From positions 2,319,243 through 2,383,242 of the forward strand of contig NW_006768766.1 of NCBI RefSeq assembly GCF_000204055.1: 64,000 nt of DNA, in the 5' to 3' direction. The notes under the pieces are model-generated. The model worked only from the letters and a program-made list of their open reading frames with translations. It ran no database searches and was not told where the DNA came from. Of the stretch, positions 21,994 to 32,439 are shown one piece after another. Position numbers and translations under genes: made by a program. The stretch's first letter is position 1; the number at the start of each line of letters is the position of its first letter. This DNA comes from Melampsora larici-populina 98AG31 (Eukaryota; Basidiomycota; Pucciniomycetes; Pucciniales; Melampsoraceae).

Positions 21994-23306
21994 ATGATGA
22001 AGATAAAGGATAAAGTATTCTAGTTAAATTCGAATTCAAATCAATACTTCCGTATCTATCCAACTCATTCTTGATTCTTTGCAAACTTCAAGTGTTACAG
22101 GTGGAGTCTCAGGACTAGGTCGAGCCGTAGTGACTGATTTACTTGCAAACGATGCTTTGGTTTGTATCATGGATCGAGAAGAACTTAAAGGTCGAGAGAT
22201 AGAACAGACGCACAAAGGAGTCAGTTTCAAAAATCTTTTTGGATTCATCTCCATCATGTTAACTTTCGACAAATACAATCCACTTTCGTCACAGCGAGTT
22301 GTGTTTCAAAAGTGTGATGTTCGATCTACAAGTGATATAGAAGAAGCAATCAAGAAATCTACATCAAATTGGCCTGAAAAGAGAATCGGTGGATTGGTTC
22401 ATTGCGCTGGTGTTGTTATGGCTGGGAAAGTAAGTCGAAACTGAATCCAATCATCATAAAAGACATGACTAGAGACTTACCAGTGATAACTTTTGGGTTT
22501 GTATGAATGCTTTATAAAAATGATACACAAAAAGACTGTAAGTTCAACAGGGAAACCTTGGGATTACGAGACATTTCGGACAGTAGTTGATATTAATTTG
22601 GTATATATCTGATTCACTTGAAACCCCAACTTTCCAATGTGTATCAGTTGATAAACCTCTCGTATCTTTAGAACGGAACTTTTAACGTTGTCAGATTGAT
22701 AGCAGCTCATATTGTTAAATCACAACCACTTACCAGTACATCTGATTCTGATGAATCCGAAAAAGGTGTGATGATTTTAACTAGTTCTACAAGTTATCAA
22801 GATGGACAAATGGGCCAAGCTGCCTATGCTTCAAGTAAAGGAGGTGTTGCTAGTCTTGTTTTACCTCTGACAAGAGATCTAGCTCAATTTGGTAAATTAA
22901 TTTGTTTTCGATTTCAATCATAACATTGTTGGAAATGCTCATGTCGATTTGTCTGTGTGCTTGATTGAACTCAAAACCCACAGGTATTCGAGTTAACGCG
23001 ATTGCTCCTTCTCTATTCGAGACAGCAATGAGTCAAGGAATGTCGTCTAAAGTTCGTAAAAATTTATTAAATGTAGTTGAATTTCCTTCTCGTTTTGGTC
23101 AAGCCAAAGATTTTTCAGGTTTAGTACTTGAATGTATACGTAATGAGTATCTAAATGGTACAGGTGGGTATATTTTTAGATTCCTTGATCTTACTTTCCT
23201 TTATAAGCTTTGAAGGGTAGGCTTTGACCTGATTTGACTTGTTTTCATTTTGTTAATTGATTCAGTCATCAGATTAGATGGCGGTAGTAGAATGGGTAAG
23301 CTTTAA
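21994..23306 (+). CDS. Short-chain dehydrogenase, HSD10-like (3-hydroxyacyl-CoA dehydrogenase type 2)
   Basis: 265 residues from seven exons (21994-22022, 22093-22219, 22295-22429, 22535-22600, 22672-22891, 22984-23163, 23266-23306), all in phase. HSD17B10 family enzymes oxidise 3-hydroxyacyl-CoA with NAD+ in mitochondria and human HSD10 is 261 residues. Seen here: the nucleotide-binding loop VTGGVSGLG, KCDVRS (adenine pocket), LVHCAGV, VVDINLNGTFNVVRL, the active-site Ser in LTSSTSYQDGQMGQAAY, catalytic YASSK, then GIRVNAIAPSLFETAM, FPSRFG and the C-terminal NGTVIRLDGGSRM, which is characteristic of HSD10. The tiny first exon supplies KIKDKVFYVTGG and decides the start. Introns of 70-105 bases. 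Confidence 0.9.
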
Positions 23307-24504
23307 AATAATGTGTGTGATAACCAAATAAAACCATTCGTCCTGTCTCCAAAACAAAAATTATGCTTTGGATAGGTTAGAGTATCAATAAGTTTAATGA
23401 TTGAGCTGAACTGTAAGGTTCAACCGCAGTGCCACATCAAATCTGTAAATGATATGGAATGAATTACTCTTAATCTTTAAATCCAAGTGTAATAGTCCCT
23501 CAGTAGGCATAGCCCCCAAATAGTAATAGGTCAGCTGTAAATTAACCAAAACAAATATTCATAGGAAGATATGCCTCTGACAAGTTCTGATGTGTAGTAA
23601 TCTTAAGGATCCAAAATATATTCAGGTGTACCATCAAATGGAAAATCTTGTGGAAGATGTGTAGGGATTATGATGATCTTTTTACAAAGAAGCCCTGACA
23701 CAAATCCTCAAATTTCAAAATCAGTGTGGGGATAGCCTTGTGGATCTTATTTCTTTGCAATCAACCTTTGGACTGAATCACAGAAAACCAGAGAAATAGA
23801 GAATGATGATGCACTGTAGGAGGATAGACATTCATAGAAAGTTTTGATCCAAGAATATCCCCCGTGACTTACCCCAAGAAAATACGTGAAAAGACTCGCT
23901 GTGATAGGCATGTTGGCGTGTCCTGTGAAGCTCTCAATCGAAAGATATCCGTTGACCAATTGAATATATTGATTTGATTTTACTTTGAGATCAGATTAGC
24001 AGTTCAAGAATCAATAATTGCTATAGATTTACTTGAGTATGTAGAATGTGGCGCTGTTGTTTGTTGGAAGAAAGCTCAAATGACTCAGCAAGATATAACA
24101 CAATGGAGATTACGTGCTTCAACAGGCTAGTAAAATATCTCAAGGTCTACATGAATCCTGTGCGTGAGGCTCTGTGCTATGATTTCTTACCAGATTTATA
24201 CCGTTCTCAATGATATCTCCACATAGGATTGTTGTATATCCTTGAAAGCATCTGAGATGACAAGCGGCCTTCTTACTTTCCATATCTCCAACAAGTATAA
24301 CCCACAGATGTATATCACAATTTTTATTGAACATGCATCATCACTATGTATATAGATCACTTCTGAACAAAAACACGCAGGCAAGATAATTGAAAGGAAC
24401 ATTTGACTTGCGTAAAAGTTTGAAGAAGTTTTCATCATAGTTTAATCCTACTTAAAGAGAAATGAAAAAGTATAACAAAAAACACTTCATGGGAGTTGAA
24501 CGCT
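23307..24504. other. Intergenic, no gene seen
   Basis: About 1.2 kb between converging genes. Several short frames occur but none has a supported start, motif or splice chain. Confidence 0.5.
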
Positions 24505-25474
24505 TTACATTGCCTCCTTGATCATTTTGGCAGCCAGGGTCGGATTGCAAGCCTCAGCCACGTCACCCTGTCCTTGTTTTGATGCGACTCCAATCAGGAA
24601 GGTTGGGAACATTGATTTAGGTTCCAGGACATACTTCGGATCAACGTTCTATATAAAAGAGATATTGTTGACAGATTAGTTGAGTGTTAAGTTACCATCA
24701 AATCAAGCATGGAATCTCAACGTACCACGTTATTGGGTAACTGATAATTTTCACAATTCGGGATACCCTCAGCTACGATGCTGAAAATCGTGTCATAGGC
24801 TTTGTTCATTTGTGGTAGAGTCATGGGAAGCGGCAAAGGTTGACCTTGATTGCTGTAAGGTAGAATTTTTTTCGGGAGATATTAGAAACATCACAAACAT
24901 TGAATCAATTGAATACAATCATACATACTCCGTACGACCTCCCATTGGGGCTTGATTGTTATCAAGCGGCTGGACCTGTTTGAAAACGTGGATTGAGTCT
25001 GGTTGAGAAAGTCAGGTTGCTTTAGATGAAGATGTGATCAAACTTACTGCGCATGATTTGAATATGGCACATGCTGGGTAACCTTTGGTCTGATCGTACA
25101 GTAATGCAATAGCACTATGAGAAATCGGTCAACAAAGAACGTCGATCAGTAAGAAGAGATATCAAACTTGAACACTTTGGAATCAAGATAACGAAGTCTG
25201 GTAAGTTTTAAACTGACGTATAGCAGTGGCTCGCATATCCCAATTTTCGATCCTGTTGGTTCACGAAACAGTTCATCGGTGTCTCTGTTTGTTGCCTGGT
25301 CATGAGAGCATTGGAGCCTTGCTCATTGCTGTCCTTGTTCTTCCTTTTTACGAGAGAAGTCAAGGAGACTTTGTCAGATGTGGAGGATCGCACCGACAGT
25401 TTGTCATGCGAGTTGACTTGACCAAAGATGAGGAGAGTTTGAAGGACGATGAGAAGAGATAACAAGTTCTTCAT
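24505..25474 (-). CDS. Secreted protein with six cysteines
   Basis: 213 residues from five exons (25474-25218, 25114-25048, 24975-24929, 24852-24726, 24648-24505), every joint in phase with GT/AG. Residues 1-22 are a signal peptide (core LLSLLIVLQTLLIFG, cut near VNS|HD). A Ser/Lys/Gln-rich spacer follows, with a possible dibasic site (VKRKNK). The folded part has six cysteines, in NCFVN, SHCYT, PACAI, KSCAV, PNCEN and EACNP, enough for three disulfides. I recognise no enzyme motif. The pattern fits the lineage-specific secreted proteins common in rusts. Met at 25474 was preferred to an in-frame Met eight codons upstream because it begins directly at the hydrophobic signal. Confidence 0.7.
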
Positions 25475-25728
25475 ATTTTGATATGTGAAGTGTTGCAATT
25501 AACTAGAGCGCACAGAAGAGAATTCAGAAAGGGTAAATTTTCATTACTAACAAAGAACAATAACTAGACAGTAACAAGAGAATATAAAGCTTACCTAGAG
25601 CGCACAGAAGAGATTTCAGAAAGGGTGAAGAGAAGCCCTTCTGTGTGTGACTCTAGGATGCTTATATACACGATGTCTTATGTAGTCAGATGTTTGTAAG
25701 TAAGATGGACTAACTTGTTGTCGAGGTA

Positions 25729-25817
25729 CAGTCATTTAAGAAGAGCTTGCCCCAAATTCCCCGCCAATTCGCTTGAGTTTTGCGGGCAATTTGGGGCAAG
25801 CTTTTCTTAAATGACTG
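25729..25817. mobile_element. 89-bp palindromic MITE with TA flanks
   Basis: Ends CAGTCATTTAAGAAGAGCTTG and the inverse of CAGTCATTTAAGAAAAGC fold on each other, flanked by TA. The core GCGGG...CCCGC repeats the motif of the second element at 32307-32437. It lies 75 bp outside the left end of E2. Confidence 0.8.
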
Positions 25818-25891
25818 TACATAAATGAGATATGAATTGTAGGAAGCTGTTTTAAGTGATAGACATGATGTGAGAAATGTCGTAGAACATA

Positions 25892-26999
25892 CAGCGCTTC
25901 ATGAATTTATCGGTTTTTTTTTTTTTTTTTTGTGTTGTGTCTGTCAAAAGTACAAAAGTACAAAACCCGGGTTAAAACCAGTTTTGTACCAAAATACCGG
26001 GCCAATACACCTTTGACAGGTCCGTTCGGACCTGTTAAAGGTTCCCACCTTCCCTCTCTGACTCACTCGCGGTTTGTATTGATCTATGTACAATCAATAC
26101 CCTTTCAACCACCCTCTTTTCGACCTCTCTCCTTTGACCTCTCTCTTTCCGGAAAGTGATCCGGTAAGAAGAGCTAAACAACCTCCACCAATACCATTGG
26201 ACTCACCATCGATTCCTTTCGACCTCCCTCTTTCTGGACAGTCAACCAATACTATTGGTTACACCATCGATCTGGTCTGGCCTTTCCAACGGATCCGAGC
26301 TCATCCTGTTGACTACGACCACCAACTGTCAAATCCCACCTCTTCTCAATTCACCAAATCAACATCCAAGACTTTTCCCACCACCCGATCATTTCCTATC
26401 GGCATTTAAATTTTTAATGTGGGTCATCTCTCTCTATCATGGGATCTATGGTGTCTATTTCACAAACCATTACGTAAACTGATTCATTCCATGCGCTTTG
26501 GTAGAAAAACTTCCCATCACGAGTCAGCAGCTTTTGAAATCGGAACCAATCTTTCTTGTATTTCAAGTTTTTTTGGTAGAAAACCTTTCAATCACGGCTC
26601 AACAAGCTAACGAACCAATCTTGTATTTCATGTTTTTTGGCAGAAAATCTTCGAATCTCAGCTCAACAAGCTTCCTTTGGTTCAAATCGGAACCGATCTT
26701 GACATTCAAGTCTTTTTTGGTACCAAAAAAAACATCCATCTTACGCGATGAGGGTCCCCCAGGACTTTCAACTCAGCAATAAAAGGAGCCTCCTCAACCA
26801 CCATATTCCTCTTTCGATCTCAACCAACTTCATCATATCATCGAATCAGGTTACCATCCAATATCCAAAAGTCTTATTAAACCATCTAAAAACCTTCTGT
26901 TCTTCTTACAAAGTCCAGATCTTTGTGTGTGATTTTTTCTTTCACTTGTTCATCCTGTTTTTTTTTCTGATATCTTCTCTTGTGTTTATTCCCTAGAAC
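25892..26999 (+). promoter_or_regulatory. Left end and 5' region of the E2 accessory gene
   Basis: Pyrimidine-rich leader of about 1.1 kb. It contains a three-unit degenerate tandem repeat of 65-75 bp (about 26499-26720; each unit begins TTGG.AGAAAA and contains GGAACCAATC or a variant and CAACAAGC) and paired CCATCGAT sites at 26208-26215 and 26263-26270. These may bind the element's own proteins; this is inference. Confidence 0.4.
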
Positions 27000-29004
27000 A
27001 TGTCTATCAAAAACGAAACTACCCCCATGACCTCTGTCAACACCACCCAGCAATCAACTGCGATCATCACTGTAAACGATGCCATTGCGGACTTTGAAGC
27101 AAATGTCAGACCTGGCCGTGAGTTTATTTTTTTCTTTTCTTTGTCTCTCTCAATTCCTTTCAACATAGCCATGCTGATTTATTACGACTTCAGTCCTAGA
27201 GCCATCTAACCACCACTTGACCGGTGATGACGCCCCCGCTTGTCATCCCCAACACGATCCCTTGCACCGTGTTGGCACCACCCAACGCGAGCAGTTCAAT
27301 CGCAACAATGAGGCGACTGTTGTGGTTCTCTTCAAGATCTATACCAACGATGAGGCGCCTGTCGATATGCCCGCTCCCAAGCCTACCAAACGCACCGCCT
27401 CTTCCAAAGCCAATTCCAGTAGTGTCGCCACCGTCAACTGTATTGACTCCAAGATTTTCAATGATGAAAACAACTTGGAGTTGAAAACTTGTTTGTTTGG
27501 AAAGTCCTTCAAACAATTCAAAGAGATGTGTGGTAATGTATGTGACGGTTATTTGGCTGGTATGAAGAACATGGTTCTTTCCTCGGATATGGCCTCAACC
27601 TTCACTTGGAAAGCAACAGTTGGTCGGCAGAAGTTCATTTTGACCAACCACCACAAGTACTTTGAATTTGTAGCGGCCTTATCAAAATCGAACCAGCACA
27701 AGGGGGCCATCTTAATCCACAGCGAGTCTGCTAAGGTACTTGCTAAAAAAGCGGCACAGGTGTGTTTTTTTTTCTTCCTCTTTTAAGTTTATTCTTTATC
27801 TTTTGCTGATGATTTTCGGTATTTAGGCTAAGGCTGCTAAGCAGCTCATTGCTTCTTCCAACGGCCCTCCCACTGTTGATGCAAAGGTGGCCAATTTAAC
27901 CCAACGTTTGGGGGTAAGTGTTATTCTTCTTTTCTCCTGCCATTCCCCTCTATCGAATTCAATCTAATCAAACTCATGAAATCTTTTTTTAGGATGCCCA
28001 AAAGGTTATTAAGTTGCACAAGTTGACTGCCGAATTGTTTCATTTTTATGCTGAAGGCGCCGGTGGCGATGGAACTATACTAACGGCCCCTTGGGACCCC
28101 AACTATCAGTACCGATTCACCTTGAGAGATGTGTTCCTTTGGGCACAGGAAATTGTAAGTAATTTTTCTTTATTATCTTGATTATAGGCCAGTTATATTT
28201 AATACTTCTTTATGATCTGTTTGACATGGCAGCTCGCAGGAAAAGCTACTAAGCATATATGCCCCAGTTCTTCTGCCTATCGAGCTGAAATGGCTAAAAC
28301 TCGAGTGTTTCATAAAGGAACCAAGGTCCAAGATCGAGTTCAACTTCGATATCCTCATGGTAGTCAAGGTACTCAAGGTCGAAGTATCTTTGTAGGAGGT
28401 AGTGGCTCCAAAGCTACCTCACCGGCCATTCAACCTCCCCCTTCTCCCCAAGAGAAACGAACTACCCCTTTGGATGACGATGAAGAGGACACCCCCTTAG
28501 CCTTTTACAATCGTAAATTGAAAAAGGTCAAGGTGGAAAAGTTTGGTGGGTCTTTGTTTTTGTTCGATATTTGTTCTCTTTGATTCCAACTTGTCAGAGC
28601 CCTGATCCGACCTTATCCTCAACATGTTTACAGAAACTGACCCCAACTTTTGGGTTCCTGATCCTTCCGAGGAAGATGCTGTGCTATCTTCCGAACTCGA
28701 GATTTTAGAAAAGCACGAGTATGAGCTTGACAAATTCCTGATCAATTGTGGCCTTTCTTCTGGCGCCATCCGTGCCATCCGTAAGATTTTGAAGAAGGCC
28801 AAGATCGAAAGTTGGTCTGATCTTGTTCCTTGCTCCCAAATGACCGAATCGACCTTGACTACCTTTGGTATCAACCAAGAGGATGCGGCCATCATCTTAG
28901 CAAAATCTCAAGAGTGGAACGAAGAAGCTCTTGGTGAGTGTCATCCACCGTTCAGCCATAGGTGCAGCACTTGACTAACTTCTAATGTGTTAGGTTCTCA
29001 ATAG
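27000..29004 (+). CDS. Accessory protein of E2, unknown family with SAM-like C-terminus
   Basis: 518 residues from seven exons (27000-27117, 27194-27759, 27827-27913, 27993-28154, 28233-28545, 28634-28933, 28994-29004), all in phase. I do not recognise the family. Block one (about residues 150-225) has CLFGKSFKQFKEMCGNVCDG, WKATVGRQKFILTNHHKYFEF and LIHSESAK. An Ala/Lys-rich helix follows. Block two has APWDPNYQYRFTLRDVFLWAQEI. A linker with PPPSPQEKR and DDDEEDT leads to a helical domain resembling a SAM domain (LDKFLINCGLSSGAIRAIRK ... ESWSDLV ... LTTFGINQEDAAIIL). All three blocks align in order with the accessory protein of E1. A role in DNA binding or in partnering the transposase is plausible but inferred. 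Confidence 0.82.
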
Positions 29005-29860
29005 ATCAAATTGATTATACGTCAACTTCTCTCAGTCAATCAACTGAGATGTTTGAAGCTAGCCAAAATTATATACATAAAGTGGAAGCAGGATTATTTT
29101 CATCTTGAACTCTATACAATTTTGTGTGCGAAATTTTGTAAAATTTGTACTTAGTCCTCATTTCTTGGGACAAAGTCAATGAAAGCTGCTTATTTTGTTT
29201 TGAAGTGCAACTTCTGAGAGTGAGATGAAGCCTGAACGTCCCAAACCAAATGATGAAAACTCCAATTTTTGGTTTTTGATCTTTTACAAGAAAAGATCAA
29301 TATGAATCAAACCATGATTCTTTTGACAAATTGCCTGGTAAAAAAAATGGTCAAGTGACAAAACTTGACTGATCTTTGAATTTTTTGCAAGGCCTGAATC
29401 CCAAAATTTGAGTCTTCAATTTTTTGCTCGAAAAAAAAATGGGCAAGGCAATTTTTTTTTTGTCTCAGCACTTCTTCAAGATTTTGCTCAGAAACAAGAC
29501 AAACCGTTGACTTTTGTTTTTGTCTTCCAAAAAAAAAAGAGTTATTCAAGTCTTTGGGTCAAAGTTGATGAAGAACTCAACCTCTTTTTCACAAGATCAA
29601 AAACAAAAAGTTTTATTGACAGGACAAACAAGAATGATCCATTTCTGGAATAAAAATAATCACAAACGACAAGAAAAATAAGAAAAATAAGAGAAAATAA
29701 TATTGAAGGACAAACCGGAATCATTGAGGACAAAAACATAAAGTTTGATAAAAACGGCCGGTTAACACTAAGAATTTGTAATTGTGTTTGTTGACAATTC
29801 AAATCAATTGTAGAGATTTTTGAGAAAAATAAATATACCGGACATGACATGAGAATTGAA
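29005..29860. other. E2 space between converging genes
   Basis: AT-rich with poly-A and poly-T runs (29340-29540). It holds the shared 3' ends of the accessory and transposase genes. No gene seen. Confidence 0.5.
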
Positions 29861-31100
29861 TCAATTATAGCTGCACCCTCTAAAAAGAGCTTGACACAAA
29901 TCAGCTGTAAACACTTCCATACAGGCCATAAAGATCATTGCTGTCTCTTCTGCAAGGCTTGTTGCCCTTTGAAGAACTTGCGAGCGTCGCAATCTAGATT
30001 TCAGGACCGAAAAACCCTTCTCGATGGGATTGAAATCAGGGCTGTACGGTGGTAGATAGAGAAGCCGGACTCCGCATGCCTCACAGAGCTCAGCAACTCT
30101 CCCCCCGTGATGGATTGGGGCGTTGTCCATGACCAGGACACTGTTCCGTGCTGGCCACGGGTTCATCGCTGGTAACTAAAGGGTGAAGGGCAAGTCAGTT
30201 CCTTGATTTTCGAAAGTATGAAACTATAGCAAGAGAATAATGAATAAATACACTAGAGACTACGGTTCTTTCCCACCTCTGGAACTTGATCCTGTTATCT
30301 CTAGTGTACTTATCCATGATTCTATTGCCATAGTTGAGATATTTAAGACGAAGTAAAACACTTACCACTTCATTTTCCAAAAAGTCCTCAAAATCAATTC
30401 TTGCATACCCCCCTGGTTGGATCTTAATAGCTAAAATGCCGTCCATCGAGATAGCCGGTAAGACTGACCATCGGAAAGATTGAGTTGGTTGCTGGACCCG
30501 GCTGGTACGTTCCCCAACTGGTGCTCGTCCGTATTCACGATAAAGGTGTCTTTTGGCGATGGCGGATTCATCTTCAAAAAAAGTAAAACAAGTATAATGT
30601 CAGATAGGTTACAAGAGAGATAGAAAAGTACACATACCAGTAAAAACAAAGCATCTAGGATCGATGCCATAAACAGCCTCAATGTAGGCTCCTCGTGCGG
30701 CGAATGATTGATTAGGGTGAACAGTTCTTGCTTTCTTGCGAGTCCATTGAAGGCGGCGACGAAGCTCAACAGAAAGAGTTTGCAAGGACATTCGAATTCC
30801 GTGAGTTTCTTGAATTTTGCTTTGAAGTTTGTCAAGATAAAGGGTTGGATCAAGTCGGAGGGAATCGAGAACAAAATCTCGTTCAGGCTGTGCTAAAGTG
30901 GTGGGAGGTCCGCGGGCCATATGCTCCAGCGGGTTGGTGATTACCGCCCGAGTTGTTCGGTAAAGGTCATACCACCGACGCACAGATGTAAGCGAAACAT
31001 CGACACCAAGGGTCCTAACAATTTCCGGAAACGAGACACCTCGCAAGACCAGGCGAACAACGATTAGTTTGATGTCGGGTGTGTAGATATTCTTAGGCAT
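29861..31100 (-). CDS. DD34E Tc1/mariner-type transposase of E2
   Basis: 327 residues from three exons (31100-30638, 30571-30366, 30175-29861). The N-terminal helix-turn-helix (DIKLIVVRLVLRGVSFPEIVRTL...SVRRWYDLY) is followed by a second paired-type domain ending in RRRLQWTRKKARTVHP. The DDE catalytic core has Asp in VFTDESAIAKRH, Asp in VLVMDNAPIHHGG and Glu in SPDFNPIEKGFSVLK, 34 residues later. The family cuts at TA sites and inserts at TA. Exons 2 and 3 have exactly the lengths of those in E1. No stop or frameshift was seen, so it should be active if expressed. Intron 2 contains a near-perfect inverted pair (CACTAGAGA/TCTCTAGTG). Confidence 0.93.
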
Positions 31101-31686
31101 CTTTCTATCAGGATAAAAAATATGAGTCAGTCCAAACGGAAGAAGAGGTCAAACAGGAATGAGGAAGAAAAGAACTGACTTTGTATATAAAGGGAAATTT
31201 TGACGAAATGAAGGAAAACAAGGAATATTGATCAAATGATCAAATCGGGTATGAACGAAGGGAGAAAGTGAAAAGGGGGGACAAAAAATAGACTGACCGA
31301 ACCGGGGATATCCTTTGATCGGTGTGACTGATGTTTGGTGATCAGATGCCTGCGATAGTATGGCATCGAAGAAGGAGATGTGTTGTGAATTTGTGATTGG
31401 TCGAGTCGAATAGGTGGGGACAATTCAAAATGTTGACACCTTCCCACCCGGTCTGTCACTCAGACAAAACTGCCTGGTCCAGTTTTGTCTGACTTTTGGA
31501 CATACAGGTTAAATGTGCCTGTAACACACATCACATGAAAAAATACCGATAAATCCATTAAGCGCTGTAATAGCTAGAAATGACGAGATCATGTGAAGAT
31601 AAAGTTGACAAGCACACAAACAGACGTTCACAGGAAAGTACGGACGATTCAGGTGTGAGTGTAAGTTAAACAAGTGGGATGTGTTC

Positions 31687-32290
31687 AGGACCCAGGAATG
31701 CCCCTATAAAGGGTAGTGATCTGGATAAGTGCTTTTACAGTACCCGCGGCGTTACCATTCATGGGATACGAGCAGCTCTGATCATTTCTGCCCAATTATA
31801 ATTTTGATTATTGCCATCCTCTTAAACCTGTGACATCTTGGGTTGAGTGTCAGTGCGTGAGGCCAGTGACAAGCTTGATCAAGCTAGCTTGAAGACAGAC
31901 CAGGATTGTCGGAAATGCAAAGAAATATTTATATCGTTTATCAAATATTCTTATTGCTTCGATTCTTATTGCTTCCATCAAACCTTGCTGATGCCTTCAA
32001 GCGCCGCCGCCAAAGGGAATTTCTTCACCCTTTTTAGATATGTTGTTGCAATCTAAATCACTTGTGTAGTTTCAAATGTCAGACCGGAGGGTTCGTTCAG
32101 ATTTGGAGTTGTCAAAGGAGGTGAAAGGCTCCAAAAAAGTCTGTGTAAAGATTAAACTGTTCTTACAGCTATGGGTGAAGCCAGGTTTAGACCTGGAAAG
32201 ACTTAGTGTTTTTGCAGGACCGGAGTTCCGAGGGTACTGTAAAAGCACTTATCCAGATCACTACCCTTTATAGGGGCATTCCTGGGTCCT
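31687..32290. mobile_element. 604-bp MITE with 8-bp duplication
   Basis: A perfect inverted repeat of about 58 bp (AGGACCCAGGAATGCCCC at each end, continuing into GATCTGGATAAGTGC) is flanked by the direct repeat ATGTGTTC (31679-31686 and 32291-32298). An 8-bp duplication fits hAT-like elements, among others. No protein is encoded and the parent element is not in this window. Confidence 0.85.
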
Positions 32291-32306
32291 ATGTGTTCGG
32301 TATGTA

Positions 32307-32437
32307 CTGTCGTTCTTGAAAAGCTTGTCCGAGTTTTCCCGCAAAACTCGAGCAATTTGGCGGGAAAACTTTAAACTTAACAAAGTCCCGCGCTCGCACA
32401 TCCGAGAAAACTTGGTCAAGCTTTTCGAGAACGACAG
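32307..32437. mobile_element. 131-bp palindromic MITE with TA flanks
   Basis: Ends CTGTCGTTCTTGAAAAGC and the inverse of CTGTCGTTCTCGAAAAGC, flanked by TA. The inside contains CCCGCAAAACTCGAG motifs shared with 25729-25817 and, at about 32373-32389, AAACTTAACAAAGTCCC, which is the terminal motif of the E3 family. It lies 8 bp after the target duplication of the preceding MITE. Confidence 0.75.
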
Positions 32438-32439
32438 TA

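Larger units (their letters stand above)
25892..31567. mobile_element. Tc1/mariner-type transposon E2 with accessory gene, apparently intact
   Basis: Ends start CAGCGCTT, then one mismatch, ATG, and ATTTATCGGT. The left end (25892) and the inverted right end (31567) match at about 21 of 23 bases and are flanked by TA (25890-25891, 31568-31569). Similarity fades into T-rich DNA after that, so the inverted repeats are much shorter than those of E1. The 5.7-kb element has an accessory gene (+) starting about 1.1 kb from the left end and a DD34E transposase (-) starting about 470 bp from the right end. Both genes are open through all exons, so this may be an autonomous copy. Confidence 0.82.

Noticed and set aside
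24196..24438. Short minus-strand frame with a hydrophobic start resembling a secreted peptide
   Set aside because: No good cleavage site, no continuing exon, and low coding character.
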